A stretch of DNA of 64,000 nucleotides from Tsukamurella asaccharolytica (GCF_007858435.1 NZ_VIGW01000003.1:1-64000); one strand, 5' to 3'. Shown: positions 34,841 to 42,325, numbered from the stretch's first letter. The notes: generated by a model not told the origin, from the sequence alone. Translations and numbers: made by a program.

Positions 34841-35067
34841 TGACGCATTCTCGGTCGAGTTGACGCATCCGCGTGGTCGCTCTCAACTTCTTGACGCATC
34901 TGGTGTGTAGATCTCAGATTGGTGACGTAGCCACCACCGGCGTGTCCACACGGCTGTGAGGGTCGTTTGATCTACGTGCGATGCATACAGGTGCTGCCAG
35001 GCCCCGACCTCTCTGGTTTGATGCGTGCCCGGACCCGCAATCCGCGATTCTGTCACTGTGACGTATT
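34841..35067 (+). repeat. array of TGACGYA motifs with partial 31-base period
   Basis: TGACGCAT occurs at 34841, 34861 and 34892, TGACGTAG at 34923 and TGACGTAT at 35059. The steps from 34861 to 34892 and from 34892 to 34923 are both exactly 31 bases. Several short repeats near one end are typical of IS21-family termini, so this could be a transposon end whose genes are gone; a multi-site regulator target is the alternative. No istA or istB fragment is seen. Confidence 0.5.
35043..35063 (+). repeat. island-flanking direct repeat, left copy
   Basis: This 21-base sequence recurs with one mismatch at 39143-39163 in the same direction. It contains TGTCACTGTGACG, itself an inverted repeat (GTCAC-T-GTGAC). 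The bases upstream of the two copies are also loosely alike (CTCTCTGGTTTG and CTCCCTGGTTGG). The copies are about 4.1 kb apart. Confidence 0.65.
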
Positions 35068-35121
35068 TTCAGTCAGAGGGGTTCCGCGTTCGCCATGCAG
35101 TTCGGTGTCGGCCCGCTGTGC

Positions 35122-35262
35122 TCAGGCCTTCGCCAACTGCACGCCCGTCGGCATGAACTGGCGTCCAGGAAGGGCGACTAGTCCGGCGAGGGCGGCTGCG
35201 AAGCAGAGAACGGCGACTACGACACAGGCGGTCGTCAGGCCGGCGAGGAACGACTCGCGCAC
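35122..35262 (-). pseudogene. C-terminal remnant of an MFS (EmrB/QacA-like) transporter
   Basis: The frame encodes VRESFLAGLTTACVVVAVLC followed by FAAALAGLVALPGRQF and a short hydrophilic end, the last membrane helix and tail typical of DHA2 exporters. Only about 46 codons are left. It lies in the same frame directly after the stop of the dehalogenase-like gene, so a recombination joint must fall at about 35265. Together with the orphan TetR operator it suggests a lost exporter locus. Confidence 0.65.
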
Positions 35263-35265
35263 GGG

Positions 35266-36153
35266 TCACGACTGGTCCTGGAGGTGCCAGTTGCGGATCG
35301 CAGCTGCGAAGTCGGTGGGAGCGTCGGATTGGGCGTACAGGCCAGCGCCGTCAATGGTGACGGTTTGCCGGTCACGGAAGGTCGATTCGAGGCGCTTGAG
35401 TTCGTTATGCCGGAAGACCCAGCTTGCTCCGCCCCACACGATCAGGGTTGGAAGGTGGTCAACTTCGCCGAGCCGGGATTCGATGTCGGTGAAGAAGCCC
35501 CGGCTGGCGATGATGCGGCTGGGGAGGATCGCAGAAGCTTGCCGGCGCTGCGGAGTAGCTTGCGCTTGGCGATAGTGCGCCATCTCGGCCGGTGATGGTT
35601 TCCGTCGGTGATGGCCCATGGGAATGAAGGTGTTCACGACGAGATCGACATGGCGCGCGAGCAGGCGGAGGGGGCTTGCGCCGCCGATTCGGGAGAATCC
35701 CTCGAAGTAGAGATCGCCGTTCGTCGGCCACGCCCAGGTGTTGGTCAGCACTAGCCGATCGAAGGTGCCTGGCCGGCGCTGGGTAACGGCCAGGCCGATG
35801 GGTCCGCCCCAGTCCTGTCCGACGAGCGTGGCCCCGCTAATGTCGAGTGCGTCGACGAACGAACCGATAACGTCCGTGTGCTCTTCGGGCAGATAGTGGT
35901 AGCCAGGAGCGGCGGTGGACAGGCCGAAGCCGGGGTAGTCGACCGCGATGCAGCGGAACGCGCTACTCAGGTCGCGGATTACGTCCCGCCAGAGGAACGA
36001 CCAGGTCGGATTCCCGTGGAGCATCAGCAAGGTTGGCCCGCTCCCCTCGTCGATGTAGTGCACCGTGTGGCCGTCAAGGTCCACGAAGCGACTCGTGAAC
36101 GGAAACAGTTCGTCGTCGACCCAGCGGGGCCGCTCTGCTGTTGACATGGGCAT
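35266..36153 (-). CDS. haloalkane-dehalogenase-like alpha/beta hydrolase with degenerate catalytic site
   Basis: The 295-residue protein has the dehalogenase features HGNPTWSFLW (oxyanion and halide residues) and the Asp nucleophile in VGQDWGGPIG. The strand LIVWGGASWVF has Ser where the family's acid Asp normally lies, and the C-terminal IDGAGLYAQSDAP has Leu where the catalytic His (GxHxxQ-D) belongs. Hydrolysis of the covalent intermediate would then be blocked. Start: ATG at 36153 with GGAGAGG 3 bases upstream; ATG codons at 36147 and 36165 are alternatives. It is divergent from an HxlR regulator, which probably controls it. The true function is unknown; it might be a binding or sequestering protein, or decaying. 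Confidence 0.8.
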   Translation of the reverse strand: MPMSTAERPRWVDDELFPFTSRFVDLDGHTVHYIDEGSGPTLLMLHGNPTWSFLWRDVIRDLSSAFRCIAVDYPGFGLSTAAPGYHYLPEEHTDVIGSFVDALDISGATLVGQDWGGPIGLAVTQRRPGTFDRLVLTNTWAWPTNGDLYFEGFSRIGGASPLRLLARHVDLVVNTFIPMGHHRRKPSPAEMAHYRQAQATPQRRQASAILPSRIIASRGFFTDIESRLGEVDHLPTLIVWGGASWVFRHNELKRLESTFRDRQTVTIDGAGLYAQSDAPTDFAAAIRNWHLQDQS

Positions 36154-36173
36154 GGTCCTCTCCATCAGGTAGG

Positions 36174-36208
36174 CTTGAGATTTTCAAGTCATTCTAGGAA
36201 AGTCAAGT
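36174..36208. promoter_or_regulatory. candidate HxlR operator between divergent genes
   Basis: CTTGA and TCAAG form an inverted repeat with a 5-base spacer (36174-36188), and TCAAGT recurs at 36203, 19 bases after its first copy. The site lies between the dehalogenase-like gene and the HxlR gene, where an autoregulating repressor would bind. Confidence 0.5.
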
Positions 36209-36842
36209 GATAGGTATGAGTCGAAGCTACGGGCACTACTGCGGTCTCGCGCGCGCCTTGGACGTGATCGGTGACCGCTGGAATCTGCTGATCGTGCGGC
36301 AGCTGCTCGTGGGCGAGGCTCGATACCGCGAGCTCGCCGATGGTCTGCCCGGGATCGCCAGCAACCTGCTGTCGGACCGTCTGCGGGACTTGGAGACGGC
36401 AGGGGTGATCGAACGTCGCCCTGCACCCACGGGCAACGCTGTGGTGTACGCACTAACGGCGTGGGGGGCCGAACTTCGAGGGCCGATCGAGGGCCTGATT
36501 CGATGGTCGGCACCGCTCATGGTGCGTGGACCGGAAGGGGATCCGTTCCTGCCGGACTGGCTCGCTGTCGCGCTACCAGCGTTGCTGAACCGAACGAGGC
36601 CTGCCGGAGACGCCTACCCGACAATCGGGATCGAGCTAAATCAGGTTATGTTCCAGGTGGAAGCAGGAACAGAGGGCTGGGAGGTTGCGCGCCACGACGG
36701 CCGTCCTCTCGCTGCAGTCCTACGCACCGATCCCCCGATCATTCTCGGCATCGCAGCTGGAATGCTTAGCATCGAAGACCTCCGTGAGGCCGTCGGAATC
36801 GAAGGAGACGAAACAGCGCTCCGTCAGGTCCTTTCACGGTGA
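36207..36842 (+). CDS. HxlR-family winged-helix transcriptional regulator
   Basis: The 211-residue protein begins with the HxlR domain: SRSYGHYCGLARALDVIGDRW (with the family's near-N-terminal Cys), then LLIVRQLLVGEARYRELADG and the recognition helix in GIASNLLSDRLRDLETAGVI. A C-terminal domain of about 100 residues, as in longer family members, may bind a ligand. GTG at 36207 has AGGAAAG 5 bases upstream; the ATG three codons later is the alternative. It is divergent from the dehalogenase-like gene and is its likely regulator. Confidence 0.88.
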   Translation: MIGMSRSYGHYCGLARALDVIGDRWNLLIVRQLLVGEARYRELADGLPGIASNLLSDRLRDLETAGVIERRPAPTGNAVVYALTAWGAELRGPIEGLIRWSAPLMVRGPEGDPFLPDWLAVALPALLNRTRPAGDAYPTIGIELNQVMFQVEAGTEGWEVARHDGRPLAAVLRTDPPIILGIAAGMLSIEDLREAVGIEGDETALRQVLSR

Positions 36843-37153
36843 ATCGGGAGATGTCCGACCCCCGCTAAAGCCTATCCAGTATTCCGTCAGGACCACCGCG
36901 CGAGGCGGCGCGTAATGCTCTCGGCCTGGCCTTTGGCATAGTGGTGCCCCGTCGAAAACTGCATGGGTAGCCATGTCCACCATGTTATCCACGTGAGTCC
37001 ATCGCTTCACCAGGTCTGTCAGCTGGAGATGATCCCCGAGCATGTAGCGAACAGGACCGTCAGCGGCAGCTTGCCGACGAGCACTTAACTAGCGCATGTC
37101 AAAAGGCCTGTCATTGTCGCGCGATGGCCACACCAAGGCCTCACGGCGTGGAA
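36843..37153. other. gap without recognisable genes
   Basis: A 69-codon minus-strand frame (36834-37043) is open but shows no family features and overlaps the regulator's end. Codon use is unlike a real gene here. Nothing else is seen. The stretch may be further mobile-element debris. Confidence 0.4.
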
Positions 37154-37762
37154 CTAACGAGCGCCATAAACGTCGACCGTATGCGGTATTATTCGCGCAA
37201 CTTCAAAACCTGCCCCGATATAGCACGGTGATACGACCGTAAAAATCAATGCCGGTCTTGCGGGCGCCAATTTGATCGAGTAGTTGTAGGAGTTTTCCCA
37301 GCGAAGGAAGTATCCGTCGACAGTCGGGGTAGTTTTCGACCGCTCCGGTGTTTGCGGGCGAACTTGTGTGAGGAATTCCTGATCAGAAGACACCGCAGTC
37401 CCTCCCGTAGACTGCCCGTACTCAACAATCCTCTTCATCGTGTCGCGAGGATTTGCTGCTTCAACAATCCATGTGGCGTCAATCGCAATGACGTCGTCTC
37501 GGGAATCGGAGCATCGCGTCTTACTCATTTCAATTCCAGGATAGCTGTAGGCAACTATTGACATATCGCGCGGTTCGCGGATTGGGTTCGCGATACCGGC
37601 GGCAGATCTGAGGACATTCTCCGACTGGCGCAGAATTCCCCATTGCGCAGAGACGTCGTCGAGTGGCGCAAGACTCGAAGATTCGCGAGACTCGCACCCC
37701 GTTGTCAGCACAGAAACTGTGATGACTAAGATCGCGGCTATCCAGTGGGAGATCCTATTCAT
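37154..37762 (-). CDS. hypothetical lipoprotein
   Basis: The 202-residue protein has a signal peptide and lipobox (ISHWIAAILVITVSVLTTGC), a polar mature part with VIAIDATWIVEAANPRDTMKRI, and paired cysteines (TRCSDS; SPCYIGAGF) that could form a disulfide. No family is recognised. It is AT-richer than the flanks. The ATG has AAGGA 7 bases upstream. A remnant of a DUF1023-type hydrolase lies 126 bases upstream on the same strand. In related bacteria such hydrolases often have a small lipoprotein gene behind them, so an immunity or partner role is possible but unproven. Confidence 0.7.
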   Translation of the reverse strand: MNRISHWIAAILVITVSVLTTGCESRESSSLAPLDDVSAQWGILRQSENVLRSAAGIANPIREPRDMSIVAYSYPGIEMSKTRCSDSRDDVIAIDATWIVEAANPRDTMKRIVEYGQSTGGTAVSSDQEFLTQVRPQTPERSKTTPTVDGYFLRWENSYNYSIKLAPARPALIFTVVSPCYIGAGFEVARIIPHTVDVYGAR

Positions 37763-37887
37763 ACGACCATCCTTCATCCTTCTAAGAGGTTATCCAACTG
37801 GGTCGCTACTCGGCTTACCTAGGTAATACTACTCAGTTCGACGCACCAGACCTTGTCTGAGCGGGCAATCGAACCGCGAAATCGATT

Positions 37888-38055
37888 CTACTTCCCAGCG
37901 ATTACCTTAGCTATTCCTTCAAGCGCAGGATTTCCTTCCGACCAGTAGCTCGAATGGGCGTCAACTCCCCAGTCGGAAGGGAGCCACGAACTGTCGTTGG
38001 CCGGCCCCGGCGCGGCGGGAATCACCGCTGCACCGAATTCAGGCGCTGTCACGGG
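37888..38055 (-). pseudogene. C-terminal remnant of a DUF1023-type alpha/beta hydrolase
   Basis: The frame encodes VTAPEFGAAVIPAAPGPAND and then LPSDWGVDAHSSYWSEGNPAL to a GIAKVIAGK end. This matches the C-terminus of the large DUF1023-type hydrolases of actinobacteria, which end in a HS(S/D)Y(W/F)..G..AL motif. The upstream part turns into an unrelated Arg/Pro-rich reading at about 38055, so the gene is cut off there. The upper boundary is estimated. Confidence 0.55.
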
Positions 38056-38114
38056 AAACGACGCACAATTACCCCATCGATCCGAACGATCCGAAACCGC
38101 CGGTTCCAGTCGCC

Positions 38115-38492
38115 GTGGCGATACAGAGGCAGGTGGACGCAGCAGTCGCACAGGCTCGTGCCAGATCACGCGAAACCGGCCAGGCGGTGAGGATCAGTCA
38201 GAACTCCGGCTGGGATTCCGCCGCTGGCGCTGACGGAGATTTGGTGCACTCGCTTGGCCGGTTCCAGGTGTCGACAGCCACGGTGGTCGATATGAAGCCG
38301 GATGGGTCCTACACATTGACGTATCGGCCTGACTTCGCTGACGTCTACGACTTCACGGGCACCTTGCCAAACAACACCCCTGAAAATGTCGTCTCGAATC
38401 AAGTCGCCGGCCAGGCAGACATGGGCTGGGCCAGACCATTCTTGATAACCGGTTCGGGCACCCCCGTTCAGCAGAGCGGTCGCGTACAATAG
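38115..38492 (+). CDS. hypothetical protein, possibly a C-terminal cassette
   Basis: The 125-residue protein has two parts: a helical, Arg/Ala-rich start (IQRQVDAAVAQARARSRETG) and a beta-rich end (VVDMKPDGSYTLTYRPDF, VYDFTGTLPNNTPENVVSN, MGWARPFLITGSG). No signal peptide is present. The protein-like reading continues upstream for about 18 codons (NYPIDPNDPKPPVPVAVA) without a start codon, so it may be the tail of a longer protein lost at the joint near 38055. A lipoprotein gene begins 4 bases after its stop. The pair resembles a secreted-protein tail with a cognate lipoprotein. Confidence 0.55.
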   Translation: MAIQRQVDAAVAQARARSRETGQAVRISQNSGWDSAAGADGDLVHSLGRFQVSTATVVDMKPDGSYTLTYRPDFADVYDFTGTLPNNTPENVVSNQVAGQADMGWARPFLITGSGTPVQQSGRVQ

Positions 38493-38496
38493 AGGT

Positions 38497-39069
38497 ATGA
38501 CTTTCAAGGCGTCGGCAACTTGCCGAAGTGCTCGTCGGAGAATGGTTTCGAGCGGTCTTCTGGCGCTTTCCGGTGCTGCAGTGGTCGTGAGCGGGTGCAG
38601 CATGGATCCGACCGTGAGCGGGTCAGAAGCCACCGGTGCCAGCGATACCTCCACGATCAAGAAGGTTGAGGAACGCATCGGGACCGCGATCCCGAACACC
38701 GCCGGCATCAGGATTGCCTCATCGGCTCGGTCGTCTGTGGCGATGACCGCACCGGATGAGACGTACTCGGCGACCATCGAGGGTAACGAGCAGGCGGTCA
38801 GCGAGTTCGTGTCGCAGGTCGCGCCACCGGCGACCCAGCGGGTGACGGTCGAGAGCCGATGTTCCGCATCGACGAGCGCACCGGCGGAGCCGCGCGTCGA
38901 TGCGGTCGAACAGGGGCGGGCGCGCAATATCGTCGCGAACTTGGACAAGGTGAACAAGGTCGAGCGGTGCGCTCCGGTCGACGTGCTGTTCCTGCCGCGC
39001 GCGCCGCGCCAGTCCTATGCGGCGATCTACCACCAGGGCCCGAGGGCGATCATCGCGCTCAGCATCTAG
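38497..39069 (+). CDS. hypothetical lipoprotein
   Basis: The 190-residue protein has a signal peptide with the lipobox VVVSGC (about residue 33) and a mature part with no known family: TIKKVEERIGTAIPNTAGI, DETYSATIEGNEQAVSEFVS and a Cys pair (ESRCSAS; VERCAPV) probably joined by a disulfide. Only 4 bases separate it from the upstream hypothetical gene, so the two are co-translated. By analogy with toxin/immunity or hydrolase/lipoprotein pairs it may neutralise or assist the upstream product. Confidence 0.65.
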   Translation: MTFKASATCRSARRRMVSSGLLALSGAAVVVSGCSMDPTVSGSEATGASDTSTIKKVEERIGTAIPNTAGIRIASSARSSVAMTAPDETYSATIEGNEQAVSEFVSQVAPPATQRVTVESRCSASTSAPAEPRVDAVEQGRARNIVANLDKVNKVERCAPVDVLFLPRAPRQSYAAIYHQGPRAIIALSI

Positions 39070-39142
39070 GGATTGCCAGGCGAGTGTGGCGGGCGACGAG
39101 ACGATTCTGTTGTGCTGGCCTCCCTGGTTGGCCGCAGCACCG

Positions 39143-39163
39143 CGCGATTATGTCACTGTGACG
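39143..39163 (+). repeat. island-flanking direct repeat, right copy
   Basis: Same orientation as the copy at 35043-35063, with a single C/A difference in 21 bases. The two copies bracket the hydrolase/HxlR/lipoprotein block, and sequence to the right returns to high G+C. Confidence 0.65.
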
Positions 39164-39273
39164 AATTGCGAGCGAGTTCTCCCGTTGCATCACACACGGT
39201 CCAATGATTCCGTCACGGAGGCGAATCTGAAAACCGCTGGTGCCGACACTGGTGTGTCGGCCAGGGTGACGGT

Positions 39274-39777
39274 ATGCCTACCGAGCCCGCCGTGGAGATC
39301 CGAGACGCCGTCATCGAGGATTGGACGTCGATCTGGCCCTTTTTCGCCGCGATCGTCGAGGATCAAGAGACCTATCCCTACGACCCGGGCATGACTAGCC
39401 AGCAGGCTCGCGAGCTGTGGTTCGGCGGCGTTCTCGATCGCACGATCGTGGCCCTGGTGGACGGACGTATTGTCGGCACCGCAAAGATGGGCGCCAATCG
39501 CGCCGGCCCCGGCGATCACATCGCGACCGGCAGCTTCATGGTCGATACCTCCTGCCGGTCAATGGGCATCGGTCGCCGACTGGGTGAGGAACTCATCGCC
39601 TGGGCGGCCCGCGCCGGCTTCTACGGCATTCAGTTCAACGCCGTGGTCGAGACCAACGAAGCCGCCGTGCACCTGTGGCGTTCCCTCGGTTTCCAGAGCG
39701 TAGGCGTCGTACCTGACACTCACCGCTCCCCGACCCACGGTCTGGTCGGGACGCACGTGATGTTTCGCCGGCTGTGA
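39274..39777 (+). CDS. GNAT-family N-acetyltransferase
   Basis: The 167-residue protein has the GNAT fold: an N-terminal strand VEIRDAVIEDWTSIWPFF, the acetyl-CoA loop CRSMGIGRRLGEELIAWA (R/Q-x-x-G-x-G/A), and QFNAVVETNEAAVHLWRSLGF as motif B. It is close in pattern to phosphinothricin/L-amino acid acetyltransferases of the PAT type. The substrate is unknown. The ATG used is the first that keeps the N-terminal strand. Confidence 0.87.
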   Translation: MPTEPAVEIRDAVIEDWTSIWPFFAAIVEDQETYPYDPGMTSQQARELWFGGVLDRTIVALVDGRIVGTAKMGANRAGPGDHIATGSFMVDTSCRSMGIGRRLGEELIAWAARAGFYGIQFNAVVETNEAAVHLWRSLGFQSVGVVPDTHRSPTHGLVGTHVMFRRL

Positions 39778-39804
39778 GCGGTGGAGTGCGACGACTCCGA
39801 TCAC

Positions 39805-40245
39805 CTAGACGCGAACGCTGCCGGCGGCGACGCCCCATCCTCCAGGCAGGGTGACCTGGACCGAGACCTGGCCTGCACCAGTGTTCGCCACGAAGACGCT
39901 CGCGTTGTCGCCGTTGACGCGCCCGGAGAGGTGGGTGGTGTGGTTCTGCCACGTCAGAACCCGTCCTGGCAGGGGAAACCCGCTGGCCACGCACGGCGCC
40001 GTGGGGCCGGCGAGACCACCCTGTACGCAGGACGGCGCGACCCGGATCGTGCCGGGCGCTGTGACGGCACCCGCGTAGGAAGCCTTCGGGAACGGCATGG
40101 GGTCACCGAAATTGGGCGTGGTCACCGAACCCACCAAGGTGAACGTGGTCGCGGCGGACGCAGGACCTCCGCCGGCGACGACGATGGCTCCGGCGGCCGC
40201 GATAGTCGCTGCAACAACGGTCAGGGGCTTACGGGTGAGACGCAT
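39805..40245 (-). CDS. small secreted protein of unknown function
   Basis: The 146-residue protein has a strong Sec signal peptide (RLTRKPLTVVAATIAAAGAI, cleavage after GGGPASA) and a mature part of about 110 residues rich in Gly, Val, Thr and Pro, with two Cys (VAPSCVQGG; TAPCVASGF) probably forming a disulfide. Strands such as VLTWQNHTTHLSGRVNG and VSVQVTLPGGWG suggest a small beta-sandwich. No known family is recognised. Confidence 0.75.
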   Translation of the reverse strand: MRLTRKPLTVVAATIAAAGAIVVAGGGPASAATTFTLVGSVTTPNFGDPMPFPKASYAGAVTAPGTIRVAPSCVQGGLAGPTAPCVASGFPLPGRVLTWQNHTTHLSGRVNGDNASVFVANTGAGQVSVQVTLPGGWGVAAGSVRV

Positions 40246-40335
40246 GTGAACCTTCCCTCGGAGGACAGAGCGACTGTTGATTAGAAACGCTTCCTTTGCT
40301 TATTCGCGGAGCGCGTCAGACCCGTTACGCGTCGG

Positions 40336-41166
40336 CTAGGAGACGTGCGCCGCGCCGGTCGCTCCCGTCGCCGACCATCTGCCGTCCCTGCGCTGGACAT
40401 GAATCGGGTGCTCGAACGCCCGCGACACGGTCTCGGAGGTGAGGACCCGGTCGACGTCACCCGATGCGACACGGCGCCCGTCGGCGAGGACGAAGGCGTG
40501 CGTCGTCGACGTGGGCAGTTCCTCCAGGTGATGGGTGACCAGGACGGTCGCCAGGTCGGGGTGGACGTTCCTCAGGCCGGCGAGCACGCCGAGGAGGATT
40601 TCGCGCGCAGCCAGGTCGAGTCCGGTCGTCGGCTCGTCCAACAGCAGCAGGCGCGGCTCGGTGATCAGAGCCCGCGCGATGAGAGCGCGACCACGCTCCC
40701 CCTGCGACAGCACCGACCATTCCCGTCCGGCGCGGCCGAGCAGACCGAGCGTGGCGAGCAGGTCGTCGGCGAGCTCCGATTGCTCCGCTGTCGGAACCCA
40801 CCGCCTCGACAGGTCGGAGGAAGCGTGGAGGCCGGTCAGGACGACCTCGCGGATCGACAGGTGCGGTTCGATGCGGGTGCGCGGGTCGACGTGGCCGATC
40901 GTGCTGCGCAGCCATCGCATGTCGACGCGACCCAGCTGATGCCCGAGAACGTGCACGGTTCCGATCGTGGGGTGCAGTCGCGCCCCGCAGAGCGCGAGGA
41001 TCGTCGATTTGCCGGCGCCGTTGGGGCCCAGCAGTGCCCACTGCTCCCCCCGCTTGACGTCCAGCTCGATGGCCTCGACGAGGGCGCGTCCCTGACGGAT
41101 CACTGCGACGTCGTGCAGGGCGAGCACGCTGTCGCTGTGGTTGCGCTCGCTGTCGTCGGCGTTCAT
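40336..41166 (-). CDS. stand-alone ABC transporter ATP-binding protein
   Basis: The 276-residue ATPase has Walker A GPNGAGKST, signature LSQGERGRAL, Walker B LLLLDEPTTG and the H-loop VTHHLEEL. No permease gene is adjacent. Its C-terminal stretch (VSRAFEHPIHVQRRDGRW) resembles the ModF/YlmA group of free-standing ATPases that take part in metal or molybdate handling or in regulation. The partner is unknown. The 238-base gap upstream contains no gene. Confidence 0.85.
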   Translation of the reverse strand: MNADDSERNHSDSVLALHDVAVIRQGRALVEAIELDVKRGEQWALLGPNGAGKSTILALCGARLHPTIGTVHVLGHQLGRVDMRWLRSTIGHVDPRTRIEPHLSIREVVLTGLHASSDLSRRWVPTAEQSELADDLLATLGLLGRAGREWSVLSQGERGRALIARALITEPRLLLLDEPTTGLDLAAREILLGVLAGLRNVHPDLATVLVTHHLEELPTSTTHAFVLADGRRVASGDVDRVLTSETVSRAFEHPIHVQRRDGRWSATGATGAAHVS

Positions 41167-41404
41167 GTATCACTCCACATCTGTCACCGGCCCGGAAGGT
41201 CACCTCGGGTGAGAAGCGGCGTAACGCACCTCCCTCCCCCGCCTCGACAGCTTCGGTCGCATCTCCTCCGGTGTCAACGCGCACGATCCAGCGGAAATGT
41301 CCGAATGGCGACTATTGCAATAGCAACTCGCATTCTCCTATTCTTGGACCGCACGGTGCACTGCGAATGAATGGGGAATTCGTTCGCGTGAGCAAGGAGG
41401 GTTC

Positions 41405-41818
41405 ATGGGTAGGCATACGCGGGAAGATGTCGTGACCGCTCCGCATGTCGACGTCTCACTCGAGGAAACGGTGCAATTCGCACTGCCGGGGCTCGACCTC
41501 GCCCGACCGACCTCCGCGTTGGCCAGTTCCGATACGCGCCAGATGGCCATAGATTCAATTTCACGCATGATCGATTTGATCGACATGATTGATAGTGCGC
41601 CTGATCAGCGTGCCACCCGCCGGGCCGCGCATCGCGGTGCTCTCATCAACTTTCGTCAGATCGCTACGGCCGGAAACCGATTCGCGCACGCCGCTGCCAC
41701 ACGCATGCGGAACCCCGGAGTCGGGCGGCATCGGCTCACAGGAGAATCCGTCGGCGACACGCCGTCATCGGCACGCAACATTAACCACCGATGGTCAGAT
41801 AACGCTATTGTTAACACC
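41405..41818 (+). other. in-frame 5' extension or leader reading with strong ribosome-binding site
   Basis: A strong AAGGAGGG lies 3 bases before the ATG at 41405. The frame stays open and runs in phase into the next gene, which would make a 300-residue product. The first 60 codons look protein-like (LEETVQFALPGLDLARP, SISRMIDLIDMIDSA). The next 75 are Arg/Ala/His-rich and look non-coding. Either the following gene is longer than its conserved part, or this marks a decayed small gene. Confidence 0.4.
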
Positions 41819-42307
41819 ATGACCAATGAAGAGCTTTCCGTCCTCAAGCGCGCGCAAGAACTCGTTCGCAAGCACGATGAGGAAGTCCGTGCCCAGCGGG
41901 TCGAGCGTGAAGGCCGCGTTCGCCAGACGGGCTCGTTGATCGCCACCTACAGCGCCGACTGTGCGCTCCGCCTCGCGGAGCTGCTGGACTTCTCCACGAA
42001 GGACGGCCCCGCCGACAAGATCAAGTGGCAGCTGTCCGCGTCCGGCGAGAAGCTGATCTCGTTCAATCCCGAGGACAACGACCTCATGGTCGACATGCAC
42101 CGGATGCCGATGCTGGTCACCAACGTCGAGGGTTACACGGTCGGCGTGCAGCACCTGCTCGGCACCGACGTCTACGCCTTCGGTCTCACCGACGGCCAGG
42201 ACAACTGGAGCGGATTCGAGGATCTCGAGGGTTTCGGTCGCGCGACCCTCACCCCGGGGAACCGCTACAAGTGGAGCGAGGTCTCGCTCTCCCAGTACAA
42301 CGAGTGA
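41819..42307 (+). CDS. conserved hypothetical protein
   Basis: The 162-residue protein begins with a charged helix (ELSVLKRAQELVRKHDEEVR) and then an alpha/beta domain: YSADCALRLAELLDFSTKDG, KIKWQLSASGEKLISFNPED, MHRMPMLVTNVEGYTVGVQ and a C-terminal GNRYKWSEVSLSQ. No signal peptide and no known family are recognised. The ATG has no ribosome-binding site; it follows an AT-rich stretch (TAACGCTATTGTTAAC) that may hold a promoter. A good terminator follows, so this is a single-gene unit. Confidence 0.7.
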   Translation: MTNEELSVLKRAQELVRKHDEEVRAQRVEREGRVRQTGSLIATYSADCALRLAELLDFSTKDGPADKIKWQLSASGEKLISFNPEDNDLMVDMHRMPMLVTNVEGYTVGVQHLLGTDVYAFGLTDGQDNWSGFEDLEGFGRATLTPGNRYKWSEVSLSQYNE

Positions 42308-42325
42308 CACCTCCCCCCTCCGTCG

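Larger units (their letters stand above)
34604..35121. other. intergenic remnant region at the left end of the island
   Basis: No open frame of convincing composition is seen; the small frames are rich in Arg, Cys and Ser and lack family features. The stretch contains the TGACGYA array and one copy of the 21-base island repeat, and its G+C content is lower than the flanks. It looks like debris from mobile-element activity. Confidence 0.5.

Noticed and set aside
34967-35575. A 202-codon plus-strand frame at the island's left end
   Set aside because: It is antisense to the MFS tail and the dehalogenase-like gene, and is rich in Arg, Cys and Ser without family features.
36834-37043. A 69-codon minus-strand frame as a transposase fragment
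   Set aside because: The sequence has no recognisable transposase motif and overlaps the HxlR gene end; too weak to call.
37954-38190. A 78-codon plus-strand frame next to the hydrolase remnant
   Set aside because: It is Arg-rich and antisense to the better-supported DUF1023-type tail.
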